From NCBI RefSeq assembly GCF_001662075.1, contig NZ_LYPL01000019.1:1-64000 (forward strand): a stretch of DNA of 64,000 bases. Reading direction: 5' to 3'. The notes below the pieces were generated by a model. That model saw only the letters and a list, made by a program, of their open reading frames with translations, ran no database searches and had not been told where the DNA came from. Within the stretch, counting starts at the first letter, position 1. Each line of letters opens with the position of its first letter. Both the position numbers and the translations under genes were made by a program. Below are positions 16,831-26,053 of this stretch, in pieces. The stretch comes from Rhizobium bangladeshense. Its GTDB lineage: Bacteria; Pseudomonadota; Alphaproteobacteria; Rhizobiales; Rhizobiaceae.

Positions 16831-17486
16831 AGCTCTACGACTACATCCTCTCGCCGAGCTGCTACAAGATCCGCCTGATGGCTGCGATCCTCGACGTCAA
16901 GCTGGACATCCGGCCGGTCGACTTCCATCCCGGCGCCGAGCATCGCGGCCCTGAACTTCTGGCCCTCAATCCGGCAGGCTCCATCCCGATCCTTGAGGAT
17001 GGCGACCTTGTCCTGACTGAATCTTCAGCCATCCTTGCCTATCTCGCCGCTCTGAGCGGGCCGGAATGGTTGGGCGCCAGCGCGCCGCAGGAGACGGCGC
17101 GTCTGCAGCAATGGCTTTCTTTTTCGCATCGGCTGACGGCCAATCTTGGCGGGGCACGGCTGCATCAGATGCTTCTGCGCCCCGGCAACATCGAAGCCCT
17201 ACAGGCACAAGGGATTGCTGCGCTGCGCGAGCTGGAGGCGGGTCTTTTCGAGCAGCGGCTCCGCGGAACTCGGTTCCTGGTATCGGACCGCGCGACCATC
17301 GCCGACATCGCCTGCTTCCCCTATGTGGCGCTGGCGCCAGATGGCGGCATATCGCTCGATCCCTATCCGAACATCCGGCTCTGGCTGCGGGCCATCCGCA
17401 GCCTTGAGGGTTTCATCGAAATGCCCGGCATCCACCGCCTGCACGAGTTGAAGCCCGATCCTCATCCGGCCGGTTTGGAGAAGTGA
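16827..17486 (+). CDS. Glutathione-S-transferase-like protein, NdmE-like partner
   Basis: The 219-residue product has a thioredoxin-like N-terminal domain (MKLYDYILSPSCYKIRL, then a GSIPILEDGD loop and the TESSAI glutathione-contact motif at about residues 64-69) and an all-helical C-terminal domain. It would ordinarily be called a cytosolic GST. Its position, overlapping the NdmC-like gene by four bases (ATGA) and followed after one base by a purine-type deaminase, parallels NdmE, a GST-homologous protein needed structurally to assemble the NdmC-NdmD-NdmE N7-demethylase. I infer a structural rather than conjugating role; genuine glutathione chemistry remains possible because the binding motif is intact. 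Confidence 0.75.
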   Translation: MKLYDYILSPSCYKIRLMAAILDVKLDIRPVDFHPGAEHRGPELLALNPAGSIPILEDGDLVLTESSAILAYLAALSGPEWLGASAPQETARLQQWLSFSHRLTANLGGARLHQMLLRPGNIEALQAQGIAALRELEAGLFEQRLRGTRFLVSDRATIADIACFPYVALAPDGGISLDPYPNIRLWLRAIRSLEGFIEMPGIHRLHELKPDPHPAGLEK

Positions 17487-17487
17487 G

Positions 17488-18867
17488 ATGGCCGGCTACC
17501 TCCTGAAAAACTGCGCAGCCATTATTGTCGACGAAGGCAATGGGCCAACCGTGCGCCGCAATGCGGATCTGCTGACCAATGGTCCGGCAATCCAGGCGAT
17601 CGGCGCGAACCTGCCGCAAGAGGCGGTGCCGGCCGATACGATCATCCAGGATGCATCCGGCTGGTTTGTCTATCCGGGTCTCGTCAACACCCATCACCAC
17701 TTCTTCCAATGCTTCGTGCGCAACCGGGCCGATCTAGACTGGACGAAGCTCTCCGTGATCGAATGGCTCGACCGGATTTATCCGATCTTCTCGCGGCTGA
17801 ACGAGGATTGCTTCTACCATTCCTCGGTCACGGCGATGGCCGAGATGATCAAGCATGGCTGTACCACGGCCTTCGACCATCAATATTGCTTCCCCCGGCA
17901 CGCCGGAAAGCGCCTGATCGATCGCCAGTTCGAGGCGGCCGAACTTCTCGGCATGCGTTTCCACGCAGGACGCGGCGGCAACACGCTGCCGAAGTCCGAG
18001 GGCTCAACGATCCCGGACACCATGCTGGAAACGACGGATGAATTCATCGCCGATTGCGCCCGGCTGATCGACAGCTATCACGATGCCGACGCCTTCAGCA
18101 TGCGGCAGGTGGTCGTCGCCCCCTGCCAGCCGGTCAATTGCTATCGCGAGACCTTCGTCGAGTCGGTCGCGCTCGCTCGTGATCGCGGCGTCCAACTGCA
18201 CACGCATGTCGGTGAAGGCGAAAGCCCCGTCATCGAGGCGCGGTACGGGATGCGTACGGTCGACTACTGCGCCGAAATCGGCTTTGCCGGGCCTGACACC
18301 TATTATGCTCACTGCTGGGAGCTGACACACGACGAATTGCGCAAGATGGCGGCAAGCGGCACGGGTGTCTCGCATTGCCCGGAGCCTGTCTATCTGGTCG
18401 GCGCCGAAGTGACGGACATTTCTGCGATGTCGAATTTCGGCCTGCGCATCGGGCTCGGTTGCGACGGTGCGGCTTCAAACGACAACTCCAACCTCATGCA
18501 CTGCATCCACTCTGCCTATATGCTGCAATGCCTGACGGCATCGACGCGGGCCCATCCGGTTCCCGCGCCCGTGGATTTCCTGAACTATGCGACCGCGGGC
18601 GGCGCAAGTCTGCTAGGTCGCAGCGATATCGGCCGGCTTGCTCCCGGCATGGCCGCCGACCTCTTTGCGATCGATACGAGGCGGATGGATTATGTCGGCA
18701 CGCGCCACGATCCGTTGAGCCTCATTGCCAAGGTCGGGATCGGCATGCCGACCGATCTGACCATGATCAACGGGCGCGTCGTCTGGCAGGCCGGCGAATT
18801 TATCGGGCTCGATGAGGCCAAGCTTTTCGCCGCCGCGGAAGCGGCGCTCGAGACAGTGAAATTCTGA
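17488..18867 (+). CDS. 8-oxoguanine-deaminase-like amidohydrolase
   Basis: The 459-residue enzyme belongs to the TrzN/AtzA-like amidohydrolases that deaminate purines and triazines. Metal and catalytic residues are visible: H69-x-H71 in NTHHHFFQ, a histidine in LHTHVGEGE, a histidine in YYAHCWEL, and the aspartate in GLGCDGAASND. The HHHFFQ and CDGAASND combination is characteristic of 8-oxoguanine deaminase (Pa0142 type), which converts 8-oxoguanine to urate and also takes isocytosine. Length fits (about 450). One base separates it from the GST-like gene and 21 bases from the importer's binding protein. It likely deaminates the imported purine before or after the oxygenase step. Confidence 0.85.
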   Translation: MAGYLLKNCAAIIVDEGNGPTVRRNADLLTNGPAIQAIGANLPQEAVPADTIIQDASGWFVYPGLVNTHHHFFQCFVRNRADLDWTKLSVIEWLDRIYPIFSRLNEDCFYHSSVTAMAEMIKHGCTTAFDHQYCFPRHAGKRLIDRQFEAAELLGMRFHAGRGGNTLPKSEGSTIPDTMLETTDEFIADCARLIDSYHDADAFSMRQVVVAPCQPVNCYRETFVESVALARDRGVQLHTHVGEGESPVIEARYGMRTVDYCAEIGFAGPDTYYAHCWELTHDELRKMAASGTGVSHCPEPVYLVGAEVTDISAMSNFGLRIGLGCDGAASNDNSNLMHCIHSAYMLQCLTASTRAHPVPAPVDFLNYATAGGASLLGRSDIGRLAPGMAADLFAIDTRRMDYVGTRHDPLSLIAKVGIGMPTDLTMINGRVVWQAGEFIGLDEAKLFAAAEAALETVKF

Positions 18868-18888
18868 AAACCAAAAGAGGGAACTGAT

Positions 18889-19989
18889 ATGTCCAACGAT
18901 CTCACCCGCAGAACACTCATGAAGAGCGCGGCGGCTGCCGGTCTCGCGACGGCTTTTGCCGGCCGCTCCGTGGCTGCCGCCGACGAACCGCTCGGCATTG
19001 CCCTCGTCGTTCCCTCGCCGGTCGGCGATGTCGGCTGGGGCCATGCACTTGCCGCTGGCCTCGACCCGATCAAGGCAGCTTACGGGGACAAGGTGAAGGT
19101 CACGATTATCGAAAACATCGCCGAAGGCCCGGACGCAGACCGCATCATGAACAAGACGGTCGCCGACGGAAACCATTTCCTGATCGCCGGCTCCTTCGGT
19201 TATCAGAACGGCGCGCTACAGATTGCCCGTCGTAATCCAAAGGTGACCGTGCTGCATGCTTCAGGCTTCCAGGTCGCGCCGAATTTCTCGCCCTTCGCCG
19301 CCAAATATTTCCAGGGAACTTATCTGCTCGGCATGGCCGCGGCGGCCGTTTCCAAGACAGGCAAGCTGGGCTCCGTTTCGGCCTTCGCCATTCCCGAGCT
19401 GATCACCTCCGTCAATGCTTTCACGCTCGGCGCGCAGGCCGTCAAGCCCGATGTCGAAGTATCGGTCGTCTGGGTCAATTCCTGGTTCGATCCGGCCAAG
19501 GAGCAGGAAGCCGCCAAGGCGCTGATCTCGCAAGGCTGCGACGTGATCTTCTCGAATGCGCAGGATACGCCTTCGGTGATCTCGGCCTGCGAGGACGCCG
19601 GCATTTATGCCTTCAATCTAAATTCCTCGATGAAGAAATATGCCGAGAAGACCTATCTCGGCTGCGTCGCCACTGACTGGTCGCCGTTTTTCAAGGCTTC
19701 GGTCGACGCGCATCTTGCCGGCACCTTCAAAGGCGCCAGTACCTTCCTCGGCGTTGCCGACAAGGTGGTCGAGGTCGTCGACTGGAACCCGGCGATTCCG
19801 GCCGATACGATGACCAAGATCAAGGAAATCGAGGCCAAGATTGCCGAAGGCAGCTTCTCGCCATTCACCGGCCCGATCACCAAGGCTGACGGCAGTGAAG
19901 GCGTCGCTTCCGGTGCCACGCTGACGGACGCTGAGATCGTCGCCATGAATTGGCACGTCAAGGGCGTGACGACGCCGTTGCCGAAGTAA
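18889..19989 (+). CDS. BMP-family periplasmic purine/nucleoside-binding protein
   Basis: This 366-residue substrate-binding protein starts with a Tat-type signal (LTRRTLMKSAAAAG ... VAAADE) and then the Bmp/PnrA fold (PSPVGDVGWGHALAAGLD, ENIAEGPDADRIM, GSFGYQNG). BMP proteins bind nucleosides or nucleobases, in contrast to peptide- or sugar-type binding proteins. The start has GAGGGAACTGAT ahead of ATG. It is the first of four contiguous importer genes in the same operon as the oxygenase and deaminase, which supports a purine ligand. Export of a binding protein by the Tat route is somewhat unusual but seen in rhizobia. Confidence 0.88.
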   Translation: MSNDLTRRTLMKSAAAAGLATAFAGRSVAAADEPLGIALVVPSPVGDVGWGHALAAGLDPIKAAYGDKVKVTIIENIAEGPDADRIMNKTVADGNHFLIAGSFGYQNGALQIARRNPKVTVLHASGFQVAPNFSPFAAKYFQGTYLLGMAAAAVSKTGKLGSVSAFAIPELITSVNAFTLGAQAVKPDVEVSVVWVNSWFDPAKEQEAAKALISQGCDVIFSNAQDTPSVISACEDAGIYAFNLNSSMKKYAEKTYLGCVATDWSPFFKASVDAHLAGTFKGASTFLGVADKVVEVVDWNPAIPADTMTKIKEIEAKIAEGSFSPFTGPITKADGSEGVASGATLTDAEIVAMNWHVKGVTTPLPK

Positions 19990-19992
19990 GCC

Positions 19993-21513
19993 ATGGTAAA
20001 CCCGCTTCTGTCGCTGCGCGGCATTTCCAAAAGCTACGGTCAGGTCCATGCCAATCGGCAGATCGACCTCGACGTCGCGGCCGGCTCGATCCATGCCATC
20101 CTCGGAGAAAACGGGGCTGGCAAATCAACTCTGATGAAGCTGATCTACGGCGTCGAGCAGCCGGACAGCGGCACGGTCGCCTGGAATGGACAGCCCCTCA
20201 GCCTTGTTTCTCCCGCAGAGGCAAGGCGCGCCGGCATTGGCATGGTCTTCCAGCATTTCTCGCTGTTCGAGAGTCTAACGGTCGTCGAGAACATCCGCTT
20301 GATCGTGTCCGGCAAGAAAAACGAGCTTGCCGAGCGCGTTCGCAAGCTCGGGCGCGAGTTCAGTCTCGAGGTCGATCCTTTCGCCCAAGTGCATGCGCTT
20401 TCCGTCGGCGAAAGGCAGCGGGTGGAAATCATTCGCTGTCTGATGACCGATCCGAAACTGCTGATCCTCGACGAGCCGACGTCGGTGCTGCCGCCGCAGG
20501 CGGTGGAAAAGCTCTTCGAAACATTGCGCCGGCTGCGCGACGGCGGCGTATCCATTCTTTTCATCTCCCACAAGCTCGAAGAGATCCAATCGCTCTGCGA
20601 TCGGGCGACGATCCTGCGCGGCGGTCGCGTGACCGGTCATGTCGATCCGCGCCAGCATGACGCCCACGAGCTTGCGCGCATGATGATCGGCCGCGACATG
20701 CCCGAACCCATGCCTCCCTTGCCTTTGGCCGAGGGCGAAAAGCGCCTGGAGCTTATCGGCCTCGACTACCGGTCGGATCCTTTTGCCGTGCCGCTCTCCA
20801 ACGTCAGCCTGGCGGTGCGCGCCGGCGAGATCCTCGGCATTGCCGGGATTTCGGGAAACGGCCAAAGCGAGCTCGCAGCGCTGATTTCGGGCGAGACCGT
20901 CCTGCCGCGCGATCAGCGCGATCAGATCTTCATGATGGGCCGAGATGTCGGCACGCTCGACTCCGCCTCCCGCCGGCGGCTCGGCTTCGCCTTCGTGCCG
21001 GAGGACCGGCTCGGCCGCGGCGCGGTACCCGAAATGTCGCTTGCCCTCAACAGCCTGCTGACCGCCCACCCGCTCGACCTTGTGAGGCATGGCTTGCTCG
21101 ACAAAGTACGGGCGAAGAGCTTCACCAATGAATGCATCCGCGACTATGACGTGCGCACACCCGGCCCCGATGCGGAAGCCAGGTCGCTTTCCGGCGGCAA
21201 CCTGCAGAAATTCATCGTCGGACGCGAAATCATGCTGGCGCCGAAGCTTCTTTTCCTGGCCCAGCCGACCTGGGGCGTCGATATCGGTGCCGCCGCGACA
21301 ATCCGCAAGCGGCTCATCAGCCTTCGCAACGAAGGCATGGCGATCCTCATCATTTCCGAGGAACTCGAGGAATTGTTCGAACTCTGCGACTTCATCCAGG
21401 TCCTGCACCACGGCACACTGAGCCCGCCGCTCGTCACGCGCGACACCGAGCCCGAAGCGATCGGCCGTTATATGATCGGAGCCCAGCCGCATCGCGAGAA
21501 AGCCCCCGCATGA
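19993..21513 (+). CDS. Nucleoside-type ABC importer ATPase with two nucleotide-binding domains
   Basis: The 506-residue protein carries two fused ABC domains. The first has Walker A GENGAGKST, signature SVGERQRVEI and Walker B LLILDEPTSVL. The second has a degenerate Walker A (ISGNGQSE), signature LSGGNLQK and a PTWGVD region, which is normal for the RbsA/YufO-type ATPases that pair with BMP-binding proteins. It powers import through the two permeases encoded directly downstream. Three bases separate it from the binding-protein gene and its stop overlaps the next start by four bases. Confidence 0.9.
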   Translation: MVNPLLSLRGISKSYGQVHANRQIDLDVAAGSIHAILGENGAGKSTLMKLIYGVEQPDSGTVAWNGQPLSLVSPAEARRAGIGMVFQHFSLFESLTVVENIRLIVSGKKNELAERVRKLGREFSLEVDPFAQVHALSVGERQRVEIIRCLMTDPKLLILDEPTSVLPPQAVEKLFETLRRLRDGGVSILFISHKLEEIQSLCDRATILRGGRVTGHVDPRQHDAHELARMMIGRDMPEPMPPLPLAEGEKRLELIGLDYRSDPFAVPLSNVSLAVRAGEILGIAGISGNGQSELAALISGETVLPRDQRDQIFMMGRDVGTLDSASRRRLGFAFVPEDRLGRGAVPEMSLALNSLLTAHPLDLVRHGLLDKVRAKSFTNECIRDYDVRTPGPDAEARSLSGGNLQKFIVGREIMLAPKLLFLAQPTWGVDIGAAATIRKRLISLRNEGMAILIISEELEELFELCDFIQVLHHGTLSPPLVTRDTEPEAIGRYMIGAQPHREKAPA

Positions 21514-22607
21514 GCCGAACCTTCCTCTCCCTGCCCACGCTGATCCGTCGGGAGCGGGCATCGCTGGTCGCCAACCTTCTCGCACCGCCCATAGCTCTCA
21601 TCGTCACCGTCATTCTCAATCTCGGACTTTACGTCGGCATGGGTCGCGATCCGGCTGCGGTCGTCTATGCGATGCTGATCGAGCCCTTCTTCTCCTGGAC
21701 GTCGTTCTCCGAAGTGCTCCTGAAGACCGGGCCACTGCTCCTCATCGCGCAGGGGCTTGCGATCGGCTTTCGCGCCAAGGTGTTCAATATCGGGGCCGAA
21801 GGACAATTCGTTCTCGGTGCGATATTCGCCTCCGCCATTCCGATCTGGTGGCCCGACGCGACAGGACAATGGATCTGGCCGGCAATGCTGCTGCTCGGCA
21901 CGATAGGCGGTGCATTCTGGGCGTCACTTACCGCCTTCTGGCGCGTCAGGCTCAATGCCAATGAGATTCTCGTTTCGCTGATGCTGAGCTTGGTTGCCGT
22001 GCAACTCCTCAATTATCTGCTGCTCGGCCCGTGGAAAGATCCGAACGGCTTCAATTTTCCGCAATCCGTCATGTTCCAGTATGACGCGATGGTGCCGATC
22101 CTGCTCGAGGGAACGCGCGTCAATGTCTCGCTCATTCTCGCCCTCCTCCTGTCGATTGCCGCCTGGGTCTTCATGCAGAAGAGCTTCATCGGCTACAAAT
22201 TGCAGGTCGGCGGATTGGCGCCGCGGGCGGCGAGCTACGCCGGATTCAGGGAAAGCCGGGCAATCTGGCTTTCCCTGCTGATCGGCGGAGCAGCAGCCGG
22301 TCTTGCCGGTGCGGCCGAGGTCGCCGGCCCCCTCGGTCAATTGCAGCGCTCCATTTCCACCGGCTACGGCTATGCGGCAATCATCGTCGCCTATCTCGGC
22401 GGCCTTCATCCGATTGGCATCATCATCTCAGCCATCGTCATGGCGGCGCTTTACATCGGTGGTGACAACGCCATGGTCTCCGCCAATCTCCCGGTTGCCG
22501 CCGTCCGGGTTTTCCAGGGCAGCCTGCTTCTCGCCTATCTGGTCGCCATCGCCTTCACGCGCTACCGCCTTGCCTGGCGTCCAGCTGCAACAAGGAGCGC
22601 GACATGA
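21510..22607 (+). CDS. Nucleoside-type ABC importer permease 1
   Basis: The 365-residue inner-membrane protein has about ten hydrophobic helices and the BPD_transp_2 motif GFRAKVFNIGAEGQFVLGA near residues 88-106, as in YufP-type permeases. It forms a heterodimeric channel with the next gene product. The gene overlaps both neighbours by four bases (ATGA junctions), so subunit synthesis is translationally coupled. Substrate inferred from the BMP-type binding protein and purine-enzyme neighbours. Confidence 0.9.
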   Translation: MSRTFLSLPTLIRRERASLVANLLAPPIALIVTVILNLGLYVGMGRDPAAVVYAMLIEPFFSWTSFSEVLLKTGPLLLIAQGLAIGFRAKVFNIGAEGQFVLGAIFASAIPIWWPDATGQWIWPAMLLLGTIGGAFWASLTAFWRVRLNANEILVSLMLSLVAVQLLNYLLLGPWKDPNGFNFPQSVMFQYDAMVPILLEGTRVNVSLILALLLSIAAWVFMQKSFIGYKLQVGGLAPRAASYAGFRESRAIWLSLLIGGAAAGLAGAAEVAGPLGQLQRSISTGYGYAAIIVAYLGGLHPIGIIISAIVMAALYIGGDNAMVSANLPVAAVRVFQGSLLLAYLVAIAFTRYRLAWRPAATRSAT

Positions 22608-23515
22608 ACGCCATCGAGTTCATCCTCGCCGGAATGCTGGCGGCTGCGACGCCCTTTCTCCTTGCAGCGCTCGGGGAGCTGGTCGCCGAACGCGCCGGGG
22701 TTCTCAATCTTGGCGTCGAGGGGCTGATGGCATTCGGCGCCGTCATCGCCTTCATAATCGTCTACCACGGCGGCGGTAACTTTCTGGCTTTCCTGGCCGG
22801 CGGCTTCGGCGCCGCCCTCCTGTCGCTGATCTTTGCGGTCATCGTGCTCGGCTTCAATGCAAACCAGGTCGCGACGGGGCTTGCCATCGGGATTCTCGGA
22901 CAGGGCCTGTCGGCGCTGTTCGGCAAGAGCTATGAGAGTCTGACGGTCAGGGCTCTGCCGAAGATCGCCATTCCCGGCCTTTCCGATCTTCCCGTCATCG
23001 GCGGCCTGTTTGTCCAGGATATTGTCGTCTGGCTTTCGCTGGCCGCAACCATCGCGATCTGGGCGATGTTTGCCTATAGCAAGGTCGGTCTGATCATCCG
23101 CGCAATAGGCGAAAACCCGAAAGCGGCGCATGCCATCGGCTATCCGGTCATCGCCATCCGCTTCGCCTCGGTCGCATTCGGCGGCATGATGGCAGGCTTT
23201 GCCGGTGCCTATGCAGCGACGATCTACACGCCGCTCTGGGCGGATGGGATGATTGCCGGCCGCGGCTGGATTGCGATTGCGCTCGTCGTCTTCGGAACCT
23301 GGCTGACCAGCCGCATCTTTCTCGGGGCATGCCTGTTCGGAGCCGTATCGCTGATGGGGCTCGCCGCCCAGGCGACCGGGCTCGACGTCCCCTCGCAGTT
23401 GCTCGCATGCCTGCCCTATCTGGTGACGATCATCGTGCTCGGCATCATTTCGGCGGATCGCCGCCTGCTCAAGCTCAACGGCATCGCCTCGCTCGGCGAG
23501 CCGTTCGAGCGATAG
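22604..23515 (+). CDS. Nucleoside-type ABC importer permease 2
   Basis: The 303-residue protein is the second BPD_transp_2 permease (YufQ type), with about eight hydrophobic helices and the conserved ERAGVLNLGVEGLMAFGA segment at about residues 31-48 that contacts the ATPase. It is the last gene of the operon starting at 15350. It converges on the HAD phosphatase gene of the ugp unit, with 142 bases between the two stops. Confidence 0.9.
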   Translation: MNAIEFILAGMLAAATPFLLAALGELVAERAGVLNLGVEGLMAFGAVIAFIIVYHGGGNFLAFLAGGFGAALLSLIFAVIVLGFNANQVATGLAIGILGQGLSALFGKSYESLTVRALPKIAIPGLSDLPVIGGLFVQDIVVWLSLAATIAIWAMFAYSKVGLIIRAIGENPKAAHAIGYPVIAIRFASVAFGGMMAGFAGAYAATIYTPLWADGMIAGRGWIAIALVVFGTWLTSRIFLGACLFGAVSLMGLAAQATGLDVPSQLLACLPYLVTIIVLGIISADRRLLKLNGIASLGEPFER

Positions 23516-23657
23516 CGATGTGCTGCGGCGCGCAATGTAACAACCGGGATTCGAATCTTCGTCCGCCATTCCGATGGAGGTTCGGCTTTCGAGCATCCGA
23601 GGCGCGGCGCATGGCTTACTCAGCTTGCGCCAGCTTTGGTTGCAGGCTGTTAGCGCC

Positions 23658-24452
23658 TCATCGACTGGCGCCCAGGGCATCCAGGATCGTCCTCGCAATG
23701 TCGGCGAAACCAAGCCCTGCAGGCTGGGCGGAGATCCATTTCGGCACATGCTGCAGATGCGGAAGGACAGGAACGATATTGCTGACGCCGAAAGAGTTTG
23801 GAATGAAGCCAAACATCGGCGCATCGTTTCGAGAATCGCCGACGAATGCGGTGGCGGAAGGCAATTCGGCAGGATCGACCCCGAATGCGCCGGTCAGCAG
23901 GCGCTCGCTCATCGCGCGTTTGTCATAATCGCCGATCCAGGTGTTGATGTGGATGGAGCTGATGGCGACGGTCCCGCCCATTGCCCTGATATCGCAGGCC
24001 AGCTCCTCGACAGCGCGCGGATCCTGCCCCTGAATGTCGATCGCCACGTCAGCCAGACGGAACACCTGATCATGGGCAATCCTGAACGTGCCGCCTTTTT
24101 CCGAAATCAGATTTTCGATCGCCTGGAGATGCCGGCGTTGACGCTCGCCTTGCAACGCGCCGTCCTCCCAGTAATCGAAGACAACCTCGCCGCTGCGGCG
24201 CGTAACGGCATAGGCACCGCTTTCGCCGATCACCGCGGCGACAGGCCAGGCACGGACGATGTGTTCGCACCACCCCGCTGAACCGCCCGTGACCGGAACG
24301 ACGGCAATGCCGGCGCGGCTGAGGTCCCAAAGGGCATGATAGGTCTGCGGCAGAAGTTTCCCTTCGGTCGTCAGCGTATCGTCGATATCGGTGAAGAGAT
24401 AACGCACGTGCTGCAACTCGGCGGCGGATGGCGCCAGATTTACGAACGTCAT
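23658..24452 (-). CDS. HAD-superfamily (Cof/IIB-type) phosphatase
   Basis: The 264-residue enzyme has HAD motif I FTDIDDTLTTEG (nucleophile and acid aspartates), motif II VVPVTGG and motif IV FVGDSRNDAPMF, with a type IIB cap. Related proteins are sugar-phosphate or mannosyl-phosphoglycerate phosphatases. An extended frame begins at 24596, but ATG at 24452 overlaps the stop of the DeoR gene as ATGA and is the natural start. It is the last gene of the ugp operon. A role in dephosphorylating glycerol-3-phosphate or a related phosphopolyol is plausible from context; not proven. Confidence 0.8.
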   Translation of the reverse strand: MTFVNLAPSAAELQHVRYLFTDIDDTLTTEGKLLPQTYHALWDLSRAGIAVVPVTGGSAGWCEHIVRAWPVAAVIGESGAYAVTRRSGEVVFDYWEDGALQGERQRRHLQAIENLISEKGGTFRIAHDQVFRLADVAIDIQGQDPRAVEELACDIRAMGGTVAISSIHINTWIGDYDKRAMSERLLTGAFGVDPAELPSATAFVGDSRNDAPMFGFIPNSFGVSNIVPVLPHLQHVPKWISAQPAGLGFADIARTILDALGASR

Positions 24453-25234
24453 ATCGTCTCCTCGCCGCAGGTCACCACCTCCATGCTGCTCTCGGCGAGC
24501 ACGCCGGCGACGGACGCATCGGCCGGTAGCCGGTCGGTGTAGAAGCGGGTAATCTTGTTGAAGGGCGCAACGCGCACGCTCGCATGGCGCGTCCACTTGC
24601 TGACATCGGCCGCCAAAAGGCGCGTCTGCGCATTCTCCAGCAGCGCATTGGTGATCTGCGCTTCGGCATAGCTGAAGTCCATCAGGCCGGTCAGCGGGTT
24701 CAGTGCGCCGGCGCCGACAACCGCATAGGTCGCATAGAATTTCTCGACGAACTTGATCACATCTGTGCCCACGACGTCACGGTCGTCGTGACGCAGCAGC
24801 CCGCCGGTGAGATGGACTTCGACACTGGGAGATTCGCAAAGCGTCAAGGCGACGTGGATATTGTTGGTGATCACCCTCAGCCCCTGATGATCGCGCAAAG
24901 CCTCTGCAACGAACTGGACCGTGCTGCCGATCCCGAGAAACACCGTCGCATCCGGGCCTATATCGGCGGCGACCCGTCTGGCGATCTGTCGCTTGGCGCG
25001 CCGGTTGAGCTGGGCGCGGGCGTTGAGCGAGATGTTGCTGCCCTCGACCGGTACATCGACGCCACCGTGAAAGCGGCGGGCATGACCGAGATCACAAAGG
25101 GCATTGATATCGCGCCGGATCGTCTGTGTCGTCAGATCGTATCGGCGCGCCAGCTCGTCGATATACTGTACGCCCTCGGTTTCGATCAGCGCCAGTATTT
25201 CGCGTTGTCGGCTCGATATGACCCGGCTCCCCAT
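24449..25234 (-). CDS. DeoR/GlpR-family repressor of the ugp operon
   Basis: The 261-residue regulator has the DeoR winged helix (SSRQREILALIETEGVQYIDELARRYDLTTQTIRRD split over residues 7-43) and the DeoRC sensor domain with GIGSTVQFVAEAL and LTGG motifs. GlpR-type members sense glycerol-3-phosphate or sugar phosphates and repress uptake genes. It is encoded inside the operon it probably controls, nine bases after the phosphodiesterase gene. Two palindromes of form ATGTTCA-AA-TGAAC upstream of ugpB are candidate operators. Confidence 0.85.
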   Translation of the reverse strand: MGSRVISSRQREILALIETEGVQYIDELARRYDLTTQTIRRDINALCDLGHARRFHGGVDVPVEGSNISLNARAQLNRRAKRQIARRVAADIGPDATVFLGIGSTVQFVAEALRDHQGLRVITNNIHVALTLCESPSVEVHLTGGLLRHDDRDVVGTDVIKFVEKFYATYAVVGAGALNPLTGLMDFSYAEAQITNALLENAQTRLLAADVSKWTRHASVRVAPFNKITRFYTDRLPADASVAGVLAESSMEVVTCGEETI

Positions 25235-25243
25235 CGCTCTTCC

Positions 25244-25993
25244 TTACGAGAGATAAACACTCGGATCGTCTGTTATTACACCGGTCAAGCCGGCATTCCA
25301 AAATGATGCGAGTTCCCTAGGATCGTTGGAGGTCCAGGCCCGAACCTTGATGCCGTGGCGTACCGCCTCTTCGAGAAACCCGATGCTGAGGGATTTGTAA
25401 CCAAGATGGACCGTCGTCGCCGGGATCGATCGGAGAACGTCTCTCCAGTCATCCGGCACTCTGCTCCACAGCATGGCGAGTTCGTAGCTTGGGTTGATTT
25501 CGTGCATGCGTTTGAGTGCTGCAGAGTCGAAGCTCGATATCATGATCTTGGTCTGCGGCGCGCGTGCCCGAAGGTGTTCATCGACCGTTTTCACCAGCTG
25601 ATCGAGCGATTTGTGATGCGGGTGCTGCTTGATCTCGACATTGGCATTCAGCCGCAGTTCTCCCAACGCGGATACGACCGCGGCAAGAGTTGGCAGGGAT
25701 TCGCCCTTGAAGCGGGGATCGAACCATGCGCCCGCGTCGATCTGATCGAGATCGGCCGCGCGGAGGTCGCCGAGATTGCCCGTCGACGACGAGCAACGGT
25801 CGATCGAAGCGTCGTGAATGACGATGGCCGTTCCGTCACCAAGAAGCGCGACATCCAACTCGACCCATTCAGCCCCCTGCTCGGCTGCAGCCCGAAAGGC
25901 GGCGATCGTGTTTTCGGGCGCGATTGCCGATGCGCCTCGATGCGCCTGAACCTCGCTGCGGCCAGGCCCGGATCGCTGCTCTGATCTTGTCAT
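25244..25993 (-). CDS. Glycerophosphodiester phosphodiesterase (UgpQ-like)
   Basis: The 249-residue protein has the GDPD active-site blocks: HRGAS with downstream PENT, VELDVALLGDG with the ExD metal pair, and IHDASIDR. These residues bind calcium or magnesium and cleave glycerophosphodiesters to glycerol-3-phosphate and an alcohol. No signal peptide is visible, so it should act on glycerophosphodiesters after import, as UgpQ does. It lies 60 bases downstream of ugpC and just before the DeoR gene. Ribosome site AGAGAGAG precedes the ATG. Confidence 0.88.
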   Translation of the reverse strand: MTRSEQRSGPGRSEVQAHRGASAIAPENTIAAFRAAAEQGAEWVELDVALLGDGTAIVIHDASIDRCSSSTGNLGDLRAADLDQIDAGAWFDPRFKGESLPTLAAVVSALGELRLNANVEIKQHPHHKSLDQLVKTVDEHLRARAPQTKIMISSFDSAALKRMHEINPSYELAMLWSRVPDDWRDVLRSIPATTVHLGYKSLSIGFLEEAVRHGIKVRAWTSNDPRELASFWNAGLTGVITDDPSVYLS

Positions 25994-26053
25994 TGTCTCT
26001 CTCTTTCGTCGCTTCTTAAGGCTTGGGACATGTCGAGCGCGGGTGACCTCGCC

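Noticed and set aside
20275..21585. Long minus-strand frame opposite the ABC ATPase gene
   Set aside because: Antisense shadow of an unmistakable double ABC ATPase.
22562..23824. Long minus-strand frame across the second permease
   Set aside because: Composition is charged and irregular; the plus strand encodes a clear permease.
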